Origin: an uncultured Collinsella sp. | GTDB taxonomy: Bacteria > Actinomycetota > Coriobacteriia > Coriobacteriales > Coriobacteriaceae | Assembly: GCA_958407465.1 (NCBI GenBank) | Contig: CATYIV010000014.1 | Span: 1-48,893, forward strand | Reading direction: 5' to 3' | Length of the DNA stretch: 48,893 nucleotides | Shown: positions 1 through 7,498 of the stretch, in pieces | Numbering within the stretch: position 1 is the first letter of the stretch | Layout: each line of letters begins with the position of its first letter | The notes under the pieces: generated by a model | The model's input: the letters and a program-made list of their open reading frames with translations, nothing else | Databases searched by the model: none | What the model was told of the DNA's origin: nothing | Position numbers and translations under genes: made by a program

Positions 1-1868
1 GCGATCAGCTCGTCGTGGTTGCCGCGCTCGATGATGCGGCCGTGGTCCAGGCAGATAATCGCGTCGGAGTTGCGCACGGTGGAGAGGCGGTGCGCGATGA
101 CAAACGTCGTGCGGCCCTCCATGAGCTTATCCATGCCGGCCTGCACGATGGCCTCGGTGCGGGTGTCGATGGAGCTCGTGGCCTCGTCCAGAATCATTGC
201 CGGCGGATCGGCGACGGCGGCGCGTGCGATCGAAATCAGCTGGCGCTGGCCCTGCGACAGCTGCGCGCCGTTGCCGGTGAGCATGGTGTCGTAGCCGTCG
301 GGCAGGCGGGTGATAAAGTCGTCCGCGCCCGCGAGCTTGGCCGCCGCGATGCACTCCTCGTCGGTGGCGTCCAAGTTGCCGTAGCGGATGTTGTCCATCA
401 CGGTGCCGGTGAACAGGTTCACGTCCTGCAGCACCACGCCCAGCGAGCGGCGCAGATCGGCCTTGCGGATCTTGTTGACGTTGATGCCGTCGTAGCGGAT
501 CTTGCCGTCGGCGATGTCGTAGAAGCGGTTGATGAGGTTGGTGATGGTCGTCTTGCCGGCACCCGTGGCGCCGACAAACGCGACCTTCTGGCCCGGCTTG
601 GCAAACACGGACACGCCGTGCAGCACCTCGTGGTCGGGCGTGTAGCCAAAGTCGACGTTGTCCATGACCAGGTCGCCGCGCAGCGGTACGTACTCGATCT
701 CGCCGGTTGCGCGGTGCGGATGCTTCCATGCCCACATGCCGGTGTGGTGGTCGGCCTCCTCGAGCTGCCAGGTATCGGGGTTCACCTGCGCGTTGACGAG
801 CGTCACATAGCCTTCGTCGGCTTCGGGCTTCTCGTCGATGAGTTCAAAGATGCGGTCGGCGCCGGCGAGGCCCATGACCACGGCGTTGATCTGCTGCGAG
901 ATTTGGCCGATCTGCCCGCAGAACTGCTTGGTCATGTTGAGGAACGGCACCACGACGGCGATGGACAGCGCCATGCCCGAGATGCTCAGGTTAGGCACGC
1001 CCAGCGCCAGGAAAATGCCGCCCGCCAGTGCGACCAGCACGTAGAGCAGGTTGCCCAGGTTCATAAGGATAGGCATGAGGATGTTGGCGTACATGTTGGC
1101 CTTCTGCGAGACCTCGAAGAGCTTTTCGTTGCGCTCGTCAAAATCGGCCTCGGCGGCAGACTCGTGGCAGAATGCCTTGACGACCTTCTGGCCGTTCATG
1201 ACTTCCTCGATATGACCCTCGACCACGCCGAGCTCGGTCTGCTGCGCAATGAAGAAGCGCGCGGAGTTGGAGCCGAGCAGCTTGGTCATAAAGGTCATAA
1301 AGGCGACGCCTGCCACAATGACCAGGCACATCCAAACGCTGTAGTACAGCATGATAAAGAACACCGTGACGATGACGATGGTCGTCATGAGCAGGTTGGG
1401 CAGCGACTGGCTGATCATCTGGCGCAGCGTGTCGATGTCGTTGGTGTAGTGGCTCATGATGTCGCCGCGCTGGTGCGTGTCGAAGTAGCGAATCGGCAGG
1501 TCCTGCATGCGGTTGAACATCTTCTCGCGCAGCTTCTCGAGCGAGCCCTGCGTGACGATGGCCATGGCGCGGTTCCAGAACAGCGAGGACAGGATGCCGA
1601 CGCCGTAGATGCAGGCGAGGGTGGTCACGAGCTGTGCGATCTTGGGCTGTGCGGCTTCCCAATCGCCCGACTGCCACGATTCGCTAATGATCTGCAGGGC
1701 GCTCTGAAGGAAGGTCGCGCCGATGGAGTTGATGATGGCGCAGAGTACCACGCCGACGACGACGAGGGGCAAAAGCACGGGGTAGAAGCCAAAGAGCGTC
1801 TTGATGAGGCGCGACATGGTGCCACCCTTGCGGTTGAGCGCGCGCTCGGCGGTCGTTGCCTTACTCAT
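1..1868 (-). CDS. ABC exporter half-transporter, catalytically intact subunit (3' end outside window)
   Basis: Partial gene: about 622 codons are visible and the C-terminus lies beyond the left edge. It is a membrane-domain/ATPase fusion of the multidrug or lipid exporter class (type IV ABC exporter). The N-terminal half has hydrophobic segments (FGFYPVLLPLVVVGVVLCAI and others). The ATPase has Walker A GATGAGKTT, a signature LSQGQRQ, Walker B MILDEATSS with the catalytic Glu, and a switch His in IAHRLST. The start ATG at 1868 overlaps the stop of the upstream half-transporter by 8 bp (ATGAGTAA), so the two are translationally coupled. The canonical Walker B and His, next to a partner that lacks both, show that this is the catalytic half of an asymmetric heterodimer. 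The divergent signature (LSQGQ) would face the partner's degenerate site. The substrate cannot be read from sequence. Confidence 0.93.
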   Translation of the reverse strand, partial: MSKATTAERALNRKGGTMSRLIKTLFGFYPVLLPLVVVGVVLCAIINSIGATFLQSALQIISESWQSGDWEAAQPKIAQLVTTLACIYGVGILSSLFWNRAMAIVTQGSLEKLREKMFNRMQDLPIRYFDTHQRGDIMSHYTNDIDTLRQMISQSLPNLLMTTIVIVTVFFIMLYYSVWMCLVIVAGVAFMTFMTKLLGSNSARFFIAQQTELGVVEGHIEEVMNGQKVVKAFCHESAAEADFDERNEKLFEVSQKANMYANILMPILMNLGNLLYVLVALAGGIFLALGVPNLSISGMALSIAVVVPFLNMTKQFCGQIGQISQQINAVVMGLAGADRIFELIDEKPEADEGYVTLVNAQVNPDTWQLEEADHHTGMWAWKHPHRATGEIEYVPLRGDLVMDNVDFGYTPDHEVLHGVSVFAKPGQKVAFVGATGAGKTTITNLINRFYDIADGKIRYDGINVNKIRKADLRRSLGVVLQDVNLFTGTVMDNIRYGNLDATDEECIAAAKLAGADDFITRLPDGYDTMLTGNGAQLSQGQRQLISIARAAVADPPAMILDEATSSIDTRTEAIVQAGMDKLMEGRTTFVIAHRLSTVRNSDAIICLDHGRIIERGNHDELI

Positions 1869-3675
1869 GTGCCTCGCCTCCTTCCTGGGTCTGAGCTTGC
1901 GTTACGGATGTCTCGGTGCCGGCTTCGACGGCCCCTTCGCCTTCGGCAGACATCTTGTTTTGCGAGGTAAAGGTCTCGCGGTAGATCTCGCTCGTCTTGA
2001 GCAGCTCGTCATGGTTGCCGATCTGCGCGATACGGCCACCCTCCATGACGATGATGCGGTCTGCGTCCTGCACGGAGCTGATGCGCTGGGCGATGATGAG
2101 CTTGGTCGTGTTGGGCAGATAGCTTGCCAACCCTGCGCGAATCTTGGCGTCGGTCTTGGTGTCGACGGCGCTGGTGGAGTCGTCCAGGATTAAGATCTTG
2201 GGGCGACGCAGCAGGGCACGCGCAATGCACAGGCGCTGCTTCTGACCGCCGGAAACATTGGAGCCGCCCTGTTCGATCCAGGTGTCATAGCCCTTGGGGA
2301 AGCCATCGACAAACTCATCGGCGCAGGCCAGATGTGCCGCCTCGCGGACTTCCTCGTCGGTGGCGTTCGGGTCGCCCCAGCGCAGGTTCTCGGCAATGGT
2401 GCCGCTAAACAGCACGTTTTTCTGTAGCACCATGGCCACTTGGTGGCGCAGCGCGTCCAGGTCGTAGTCGCGTACGTCCATGCCGCCCACGCGCACGGTG
2501 CCTTCGGTGGCGTCGTACAGACGGGCGATGAGGTTTACAAGCGTGGACTTGGCCGAGCCGGTACCGCCGATGATGCCGATGGTCTCGCCGCTCTTAATGT
2601 GCAGGTCGATATCGTCGAGCGCCTGGCGCTTCGCATGCGCGGAATACTTAAAGCTCACGTGGTCAAAGTCGATGGAACCGTCGGCAACCTCGAGCACGGG
2701 CTCGGCGGGATCGGCGATCGTGGGCTCGGCGGCCAGCACCTCGGTAATGCGGTGCGCCGATTCGTCGGCCATGGTCACCATGACAAAGATCATCGACAGC
2801 TGCATCAGGCTCATGAGGATCGCGAAGCCATAGGTAAAGATCGAGGAGAGCTGGCCCACGTCGAACAGCGTGCCCTGGCTCGTGATGATGAGCTTGGATC
2901 CCAGGTAGATGATGACGACAAATGCGCCGTTGACGCAGATATTCATCATGGGGTTGTTAAAGGCGAGCAGCTTCTCGGCGCGGGTGAAGTCCATCTGGAC
3001 GTCGCGCGCGGCGGTCGCGAACTTCTCCTTCTCAAAGTCTTCGCGCACGTAGCTCTTAACCACGCGCATGCCGGTGACGTTTTCCTCGACGGACTCGTTA
3101 AGGGCATCGTACTTGTGGAACACGCGCGAGAAGATGGGGCGCACCTTAAAGATGATAAAGAACAGCCCAAAGCCCAGCAGCGGAATGATGACCAGGTAGA
3201 CCATGGCGACGCTGCCGCCCATGATAAACGCCATAGTAAAGGCGAAGATCAATACCAGCGGCGCGCGCACGGCGATGCGGATGATCATCATAAAGGCCTG
3301 CTGCACGTTGTTGATATCGGTGGTCAGGCGCGTGACGAGCGAGGAGCTCGAGAACTCATCGATGTTGGCAAAGCTGAACGTCTGGATCTTGTAGAACAGG
3401 TCGTGACGCAGGTTCTTGGCGAAGCCGCAGCTCGCATGGCTGCAGGTGACGCCGGCGGCGGCACCAAAAGCAAGCGACGTCAGCGCGATGAGCACCAAAA
3501 AGCCCGCGGTGGGAAGCATCTCGGCTACGGTGGCGCCGTCTTTGATGGCGTCGATCAGGTTGGCGGTGATAAATGGAATCAGCATCTCGCAGAGCACCTC
3601 GCCAAGCACGAGCAATGGCGTGGCAACGGTGGCTTTCATATAGTCACGGATGCTGCCCATGAGGGTTTTAATCAT
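1861..3675 (-). CDS. ABC exporter half-transporter with degenerate nucleotide site
   Basis: 604 aa. Six hydrophobic segments lie in residues ~15-310, followed by an ATPase domain. Walker A is GGTGSAKST, the signature is NVSGGQKQR, Walker B is ILILDDSTSAVD and the switch loop is IIAQRISSV. The catalytic Glu is therefore Asp, and the switch-loop His is Gln. This pair of changes is the known mark of the non-hydrolysing site in heterodimeric exporters such as BmrC/BmrD and TM287/288. The intact signature would complete the active site of the partner encoded immediately downstream. The C-terminal tail (last ~30 residues) is acidic and Glu/Thr/Gln-rich. The start ATG at 3675 overlaps the MarR gene stop by 8 bp, giving a tightly coupled three-gene operon. 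Drug or peptide export controlled by the MarR protein is the likeliest role. Confidence 0.94.
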   Translation of the reverse strand: MIKTLMGSIRDYMKATVATPLLVLGEVLCEMLIPFITANLIDAIKDGATVAEMLPTAGFLVLIALTSLAFGAAAGVTCSHASCGFAKNLRHDLFYKIQTFSFANIDEFSSSSLVTRLTTDINNVQQAFMMIIRIAVRAPLVLIFAFTMAFIMGGSVAMVYLVIIPLLGFGLFFIIFKVRPIFSRVFHKYDALNESVEENVTGMRVVKSYVREDFEKEKFATAARDVQMDFTRAEKLLAFNNPMMNICVNGAFVVIIYLGSKLIITSQGTLFDVGQLSSIFTYGFAILMSLMQLSMIFVMVTMADESAHRITEVLAAEPTIADPAEPVLEVADGSIDFDHVSFKYSAHAKRQALDDIDLHIKSGETIGIIGGTGSAKSTLVNLIARLYDATEGTVRVGGMDVRDYDLDALRHQVAMVLQKNVLFSGTIAENLRWGDPNATDEEVREAAHLACADEFVDGFPKGYDTWIEQGGSNVSGGQKQRLCIARALLRRPKILILDDSTSAVDTKTDAKIRAGLASYLPNTTKLIIAQRISSVQDADRIIVMEGGRIAQIGNHDELLKTSEIYRETFTSQNKMSAEGEGAVEAGTETSVTQAQTQEGGEAHE

Positions 3676-4174
3676 CCAGTTCCTCCCAGGTTACACGGAT
3701 TTTCTCGAGCATTTCGGCGAGCTGCTCGCGCTCGTCGTGAGTGAGGGCACTAAAGGCCCGTTCTCTAAAGCGGATGCGGGCCGCCTGGTCGATGCGGGCG
3801 TTTTCCCGGCCGGTTTCGGTCAGGCGAATGGTGAGCTGCCGTCGATCCTTGGGGTTACGGCTGCGCTCGATGAGACCGTTGACCTCGAGCTTGGACAGGA
3901 TCTCGGAAAGCGACCCCGGCTTGAGGTCAAAGTGCATGCCGAGTTCCTGCTGCGACATCTCGCCGCCGGGCTGCTTGGCCAGCAGGCAGATGATGGGCGC
4001 CTTGCCGGACACGCCTCCGCCATGAAAATGCATGTAATGGCCGCAAAAACCCAGGCCGCTCAGGATGCGCTTGGCGAGTTTGTCTTCGGCACTGACCGCT
4101 TCGGGTACATCCGCCGGCTGTGACGGGTCGCCGCCGGGCTCGTGCGAACAAAGGTTAAGAGGTTCATCGCACAT
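3668..4174 (-). CDS. MarR-family transcriptional regulator
   Basis: 168 aa. A winged helix-turn-helix spans residues ~65-130 (EMSQQELGMHFDLKPGSLS, then LEVNGLIERSRNPKDRRQ, the typical DxRR wing). The N-terminal ~50 residues are a less conserved extension containing several Cys and His residues (CGHYMHFH), which could bind a ligand or metal; that is inference. It is the first gene of the operon with the two ABC exporter halves, and its stop overlaps the next start by 8 bp. An AGGAGC Shine-Dalgarno lies upstream of the ATG. A promoter with an inverted repeat over its -10 region precedes it, which fits autorepression relieved by an exporter substrate. Confidence 0.92.
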   Translation of the reverse strand: MCDEPLNLCSHEPGGDPSQPADVPEAVSAEDKLAKRILSGLGFCGHYMHFHGGGVSGKAPIICLLAKQPGGEMSQQELGMHFDLKPGSLSEILSKLEVNGLIERSRNPKDRRQLTIRLTETGRENARIDQAARIRFRERAFSALTHDEREQLAEMLEKIRVTWEELDD

Positions 4175-4195
4175 GAATTAGTGTTGCTCCTTTCT

Positions 4196-4231
4196 TTAGT
4201 TAGGTAGTGGAATTGTTTTGTGCCTAACTAA
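4196..4231. promoter_or_regulatory. Inverted-repeat operator candidate for the MarR regulator
   Basis: TTAGTTAGG (4196-4204) and CCTAACTAA (4223-4231) form perfect 9-bp inverted arms separated by 18 bp. One arm overlaps the -10 of the minus-strand promoter and the other covers the early transcribed region. This is the expected layout of an autorepressor site; binding is inferred. Confidence 0.6.
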
Positions 4232-4258
4232 TCTAGGAGCATAAGAAATCAATGTCAA
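4230..4258 (-). promoter_or_regulatory. Sigma-A-type promoter of the marR-ABC operon
   Basis: On the minus strand a perfect TTGACA (4258-4253), a 17-bp spacer and TAGATT (4235-4230) precede the MarR start by about 55 bp. The -10 overlaps one arm of the inverted repeat at 4196-4231. Confidence 0.75.
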
Positions 4259-4275
4259 GGTACCAAACTTATTAA

Positions 4276-4426
4276 GTTACGGAGTTTTGCCAAACGCCGT
4301 AACCGCTCGACGCTGCAAACGCTCCTAAGCGGCAATCTGGCGTTCAATCGTCGTGCATGGCCACAAGGCCTATGCCCTCCTCTTTCACGCCACCTTGCTC
4401 GCTTAGGAACGTTTTCGCTGTCCGTC
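4276..4426. repeat. Structured intergenic repeat, copy A
   Basis: One of four related ~150-nt elements in the window. It has a 5' hairpin GTTACGG...CCGTAAC (4276-4303), the motif GACGCTGC (4309-4316), and a long outer stem with arms AAACGCTCCTAAGCG (4317-4331) and CGCTTAGGAACGTTT (4400-4414). Inside the outer stem is a hairpin with arms GCATGGCC/GGCCTATGC (4355-4375). The 3' motif TCGCTGTCCGTC follows. It lies between the divergent MarR operon and the pyridoxal kinase gene. The rest of the 4175-4621 gap holds the MarR promoter and a GGGGACGGAGG-type repeat. Confidence 0.75.
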
Positions 4427-4472
4427 CTCAACCTGTGATTCCGCCACGGTCCGTTTCGGTGCATGCAATCCC

Positions 4473-4504
4473 TTGGGGACGGAGGAAAAGGGATCATTTT
4501 CCGT
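4473..4504. repeat. REP-like GGGGACGGAGGAAAA element
   Basis: Partial palindrome: GGGGACGGAGGAAAA (4475-4489), then GGATC, then a TTTTCCGT arm ending at 4504. A 21-nt stretch starting at 4475 matches 20 of 21 positions at 15809-15829 inside the M20 peptidase gene. Confidence 0.55.
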
Positions 4505-4621
4505 AACCTTTCCGCAACAATTTACCCTTCGCGCTGCTCGACTCCGCTCACAACGTCCCCTGCGCTACACTTAGTCGCACTGTGGCGCTGCTGCGCCGTG
4601 CCCGAACCAAGGGAGACCCTC

Positions 4622-5446
4622 ATGAAGAACACTCAGCTGCTGCTGATCAACGATATGTGCGGCTACGGCAAGGTCGCGCTTTCCGCCATGCTGCCGGTGC
4701 TGTCGCACATGGGCTACCGCATCCACAACCTGCCGACGGCACTTGTGTCCGATACGCTCAACTATCCCAAGTTCTACATCCACGACACCACCGAGTACGT
4801 GCGCCAGAGCCTCGCCATCTGGGAGGAGCTCGGCTTTGAGTTCGACGCCATCTCTACCGGCTTTATCGTGACCGAGGAAGAGACGCGCATCATTTCGGAC
4901 TTCTGCCACCGTCGCGCGCAAAAGGGTACCAAGGTGTTCGTCGACCCCATCATGGGCGACAACGGCAAGCTCTACGCCGGCGTGCCCGAGTCCACGATCG
5001 GTCTCATGCGCAGCCTGCTCGAGTGCGCCGACTATGCGGTGCCAAACTACACCGAGGCGTGCCTGCTCACCGATACGCCCATTGCCGAGCAAATCACGCC
5101 CGATGAGGGCCGCACTCTTGTGGATGCCGTGCGTGCCCTGGGCGCCAAGTCGGTGGTCATTACGAGCGCCGTGGTCAATGGCACGAACGCGGTTATCGGT
5201 TACGACCATGTAGCGGGGGAGTACTTTACGATTCCCTTTGAGCTCATTCCGGTCTATTTCCCGGGCACGGGTGACACGTTCTCGGCGGTGCTCGTCGGCC
5301 GCGTTATGGCAGGTTGGAGTTTGCAACGCGCGACGTCTGATGCCATGCGCGTGGTGGCTGAGCTTATCGAGCGCAATGCCGACCAAGAGGACAAGTCGGC
5401 TGGCCTTCCCATCGAGGCCTGCCTGGATGTGATTGACCATGAGTAA
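4622..5446 (+). CDS. pdxY: Pyridoxal/pyridoxamine kinase-like protein
   Basis: 274 aa, a ribokinase-fold vitamin B6 kinase that phosphorylates pyridoxal or pyridoxamine to the 5'-phosphate in the salvage pathway. It shows the family's N-terminal NDMCGYGKVALSAMLPVL, the PTALVS segment, FVDPIMGDNGKLY in the middle, the NYTEA motif, and near the C-terminus FPGTGDTFSAVL with the catalytic GTGD Asp. ATG 4622 was chosen because it has an AGGGAG box and matches the family N-terminus; an upstream in-frame ATG has no support. The stop overlaps the next gene's ATG by 8 bp (ATGAGTAA). Some members of this branch act on hydroxymethylpyrimidine, so the exact substrate is inferred. Confidence 0.88.
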   Translation: MKNTQLLLINDMCGYGKVALSAMLPVLSHMGYRIHNLPTALVSDTLNYPKFYIHDTTEYVRQSLAIWEELGFEFDAISTGFIVTEEETRIISDFCHRRAQKGTKVFVDPIMGDNGKLYAGVPESTIGLMRSLLECADYAVPNYTEACLLTDTPIAEQITPDEGRTLVDAVRALGAKSVVITSAVVNGTNAVIGYDHVAGEYFTIPFELIPVYFPGTGDTFSAVLVGRVMAGWSLQRATSDAMRVVAELIERNADQEDKSAGLPIEACLDVIDHE

Positions 5447-5767
5447 TGCTGGCGAGGGCGGCGCCAAGCCTGCGGGCGAGAACAAGCCGCTCGGCGCGCC
5501 GCGGGGCAAGCGTCCGCGCATCCGCGTGAGCTGCGTGGACCAGCTGGGTGCGTGCCGCTGCCACCATGGTCACAAGCCGGGCGACGTTTTGACTTCGACC
5601 GAGACCGCGGCAAGATGTGTGCCATGGCCTGCCATGTGGGCTTTCCCTATATCGATATCCTGCGCTATGGCGGAACCGTGCCTGGCAACGAGCCCGGTAC
5701 GGCAAAGTTCTGCTGCCCCGAGGTCGATACGCTGAACGTCTGGCTTGCCGAGATCGTTGACGAGTAG
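5439..5767 (+). pseudogene. TIGR04076-like small Cys-rich protein, interrupted by a 1-nt frameshift
   Basis: Begins at ATG 5439, coupled to the kinase gene by an 8-bp overlap. The first frame reads ...RIRVSCVDQLGACRCHHGHKPGDV and then loses homology at a T4 run (5587-5590). The frame continuing from 5588 reads FDFDRDRGKMCAMACHVGFP, then IDILRYGG and FCCPEVD, ending at 5767. Adding one T restores a single ~110-residue protein with the family pattern GHKxGDxF...GKMC...LRYGG...CCP. It is either a real inactivating deletion or a base-calling error in the homopolymer; programmed slippage is less likely because no canonical heptamer is present. The family function is unknown to me. The N-terminal ~30 residues are a basic, low-complexity leader. 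Confidence 0.7.
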
Positions 5768-5775
5768 TCGAGCGC

Positions 5776-5830
5776 AATGTGGCAAAGGGACAGCCCCTTT
5801 GTCACATTCGCCGGGGCTGCCCCTTCTTTT
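5776..5830. repeat. GGGAC palindrome and terminator-like hairpin
   Basis: AATGTGGCAAAGGG (5776-5789) pairs with CCCTTTGTCACATT (5795-5808) with one mismatch. A following GGGGCTGCCCCTT plus CTTTTT can pair with the palindrome's centre. It probably ends transcription of the kinase operon and is one copy of the window-wide AAAGGGACAG palindrome family. Confidence 0.6.
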
Positions 5831-5840
5831 TGCTTATAAT

Positions 5841-5926
5841 CCTAAATCTCTGCATTTCATCCGTTTTTAGGTTCTAAAAATCCTACATTTCATCGATAAT
5901 TAAGCGCATAAAACTTTGCATTTCAT
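5841..5926 (+). repeat. Three 33-bp-phased direct repeats upstream of the AAA ATPase gene
   Basis: The decamer TGCATTTCAT occurs at 5851 and 5917, and TACATTTCAT at 5884: exactly 33 bp apart twice. Each is preceded by a similar TAAA-rich half-site (CCTAAATCTC, CTAAAAATCC, ATAAAACTT). A TATAAT lies just upstream at 5835-5840, and a TTTTTAG/CTAAAAA inverted repeat lies at 5864-5880. The array fills the space between the upstream terminator and the ATPase start at 5951, so it is probably a multi-site operator. Confidence 0.6.
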
Positions 5927-5950
5927 TTGATGACACTGAGGGGAGAGCCT

Positions 5951-7312
5951 ATGCTGCGCAGGAAAATAGCGGCAGAGCTGGAGCGTTGGCTGAAGTCTGC
6001 CGAGCAAAAGGCCTTATTCATCACGGGTTCTCGCCAGATCGGCAAAAGCTATTCGATTCGCGCATATGGCAAAGCCAGCCATGCAACCTACATCGAGCTT
6101 AACCTCATGGAAAATCGCCAGGCAAAAGATGCTCTTCTCGAGGCGCGGGATGCCGATGATTTCATCAGCAGGGTGACGCTTCTTTCGGGAAAGTCGATTG
6201 CACCAGGCAAAACGCTCGTGTTTATCGATGAGGTCCAAGAGGCCCCCGACATCATGACGATGGCAAAGTTCCTTGTTGAGGACGGGAGGTGCCGCTGGGC
6301 GTTTTCGGGGTCAATGCTCGGGACCCAGTTCAAGGGCGTCAGGTCCTATCCCGTGGGGTATGTCCACGAGCTTAGGATGTTCCCGCTCGATTTTGATGAG
6401 TTTTGCTGGGCAACCGGGGTGAGCGAGGGGGCTCGCCAAACGATACGTGACGCGTGTATCAGCGAGAGGCCCATTCCTGATTACATTCATGACGCGATGA
6501 TGGCAAACTTCAGGACCTATACCGTTGTCGGCGGAATGCCGGAGGTCGTGCAGCGTTTCCTTGACACGCAGGGCGACCTTGCCTCTGTTCGTCAGCTACA
6601 GTCAGAGCTCAACGAACAGTACCGGCGGGATATCTCCAAGTATGCAAGCGGGCGAGCCCTGCAGGTGCAGAGCATCTACGATCAGCTCCCTATTATGCTC
6701 GAGGGCGAACACAAGCGTTTCGTGCTCAATTCCATTGACCCCAAGGCGCATTATGAGAAGTACCAGCGAGATTTTGTCTGGCTTGTCGATGCCGGCGTTG
6801 CTCTCAAAGCCGATATCGTAACCGAGCCAAAGTCGCCCCTGCTCAAGACGGCACGGCCATCGCAGTTCAAGCTATACCAATCGGATACGGGCATGTTGAT
6901 GGCGCGCTACCCCGTTGGAGTCGCCCAAGCGGCGTATCTTGATAGCAAGGAGCCCAATCTGGGCGGCATTTACGAAAACGTGGTGGCCCAGCAGCTGGCT
7001 GCCCAAAATCGCCAGCTTTACTACTATCAGACAAAAAAGCGCGGTGAAGTGGACTTTGTGGTCGACGGACCGGATGGGACGGCTGTTCCGATCGAGGTTA
7101 AATCGGGCTCCTATTACCACGCGCACGCTGCGCTCGGTCATGTGCTTGATACGGCTGAATATGGCGTAAGGCTCGGGATTGTTTTCTCGAGAGGCAACGT
7201 TGAGCGCAACGGAGCGGTTCTCTATTTGCCGCTATATGCGACCTGGGCCCTTTCGGATGTTTTGGGCGACTCCTGCGCCGAGGGGATAAAGCTGGAGGTC
7301 AAGCCGGTCTAG
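5951..7312 (+). CDS. AAA_14 / DUF4143 family ATPase
   Basis: 453 aa. The N-terminal ATPase domain has a P-loop GSRQIGKSY (~residues 28-36), Walker B LVFIDEVQEAPD and a sensor-like FSGSMLGTQ. The C-terminal DUF4143 domain ends in a PD-(D/E)XK-like core: GEVDFVVDG, then PIEVKSGSYY. ATG 5951 was chosen over an earlier ATG because GGGGAGA lies 8 nt upstream and the family begins near MLRRK. The gene stands alone behind the phased repeats and ends before a convergent terminator. Family members are widespread in gut bacteria and often scattered as mobile or accessory genes; their role is unestablished. It is not a transposase, and no toxin or restriction partner is adjacent. Confidence 0.85.
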   Translation: MLRRKIAAELERWLKSAEQKALFITGSRQIGKSYSIRAYGKASHATYIELNLMENRQAKDALLEARDADDFISRVTLLSGKSIAPGKTLVFIDEVQEAPDIMTMAKFLVEDGRCRWAFSGSMLGTQFKGVRSYPVGYVHELRMFPLDFDEFCWATGVSEGARQTIRDACISERPIPDYIHDAMMANFRTYTVVGGMPEVVQRFLDTQGDLASVRQLQSELNEQYRRDISKYASGRALQVQSIYDQLPIMLEGEHKRFVLNSIDPKAHYEKYQRDFVWLVDAGVALKADIVTEPKSPLLKTARPSQFKLYQSDTGMLMARYPVGVAQAAYLDSKEPNLGGIYENVVAQQLAAQNRQLYYYQTKKRGEVDFVVDGPDGTAVPIEVKSGSYYHAHAALGHVLDTAEYGVRLGIVFSRGNVERNGAVLYLPLYATWALSDVLGDSCAEGIKLEVKPV

Positions 7313-7324
7313 GGCCAGTCCCGG

Positions 7325-7355
7325 ATGTGACAAAGGGACAGTCCCTTTGTCACAT
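7325..7355. repeat. Perfect AAAGGGACAG palindrome
   Basis: 15-bp arms around one central base: ATGTGACAAAGGGAC, A, then its exact reverse complement. It sits 12 bp after the ATPase stop and is the best-preserved copy of this palindrome in the window. Confidence 0.7.
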
Positions 7356-7386
7356 TCATGAGTGTGGATTTTCTCCCACCGAGATA

Positions 7387-7454
7387 ACGAGCGTGGATTT
7401 TCTCCCGTTTAGAGCGCACTCGAACGCTCAAAGTGGGAGAAAATCCACGCTCGT
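7387..7454. terminator. Bidirectional hairpin between convergent genes
   Basis: ACGAGCGTGGATTTTCTCCC (7387-7406) and its exact reverse complement (7435-7454) are separated by 28 bp and followed by TTTT. A third, direct copy of the core GTGGATTTTCTCCCAC lies at 7364-7379. It lies between the ATPase (+) and the phosphatase (-) and is long enough to end transcription from either side. Confidence 0.6.
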
Positions 7455-7498
7455 TTTATGCCGATGGCGTGGCCCGTGTGCCCGCGCCGCCCGAGCGC

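Noticed and set aside
15..1970. 651-codon plus-strand frame opposite the exporter genes
   Set aside because: It is antisense to recognisable ABC ATPase motifs and its composition is His/Asp/Val-biased.
5586..5592. Programmed -1 frameshifting in the TIGR04076-like gene
   Set aside because: The local sequence is not a canonical slippery heptamer and the two frames overlap without a clear pseudoknot; simple deletion explains it better.
5851..5926. Possible small CRISPR array (three regular repeats)
   Set aside because: The repeat is only ~10 bp and degenerate, the 23-bp intervals are AT-rich and partly similar, and no cas gene is present.
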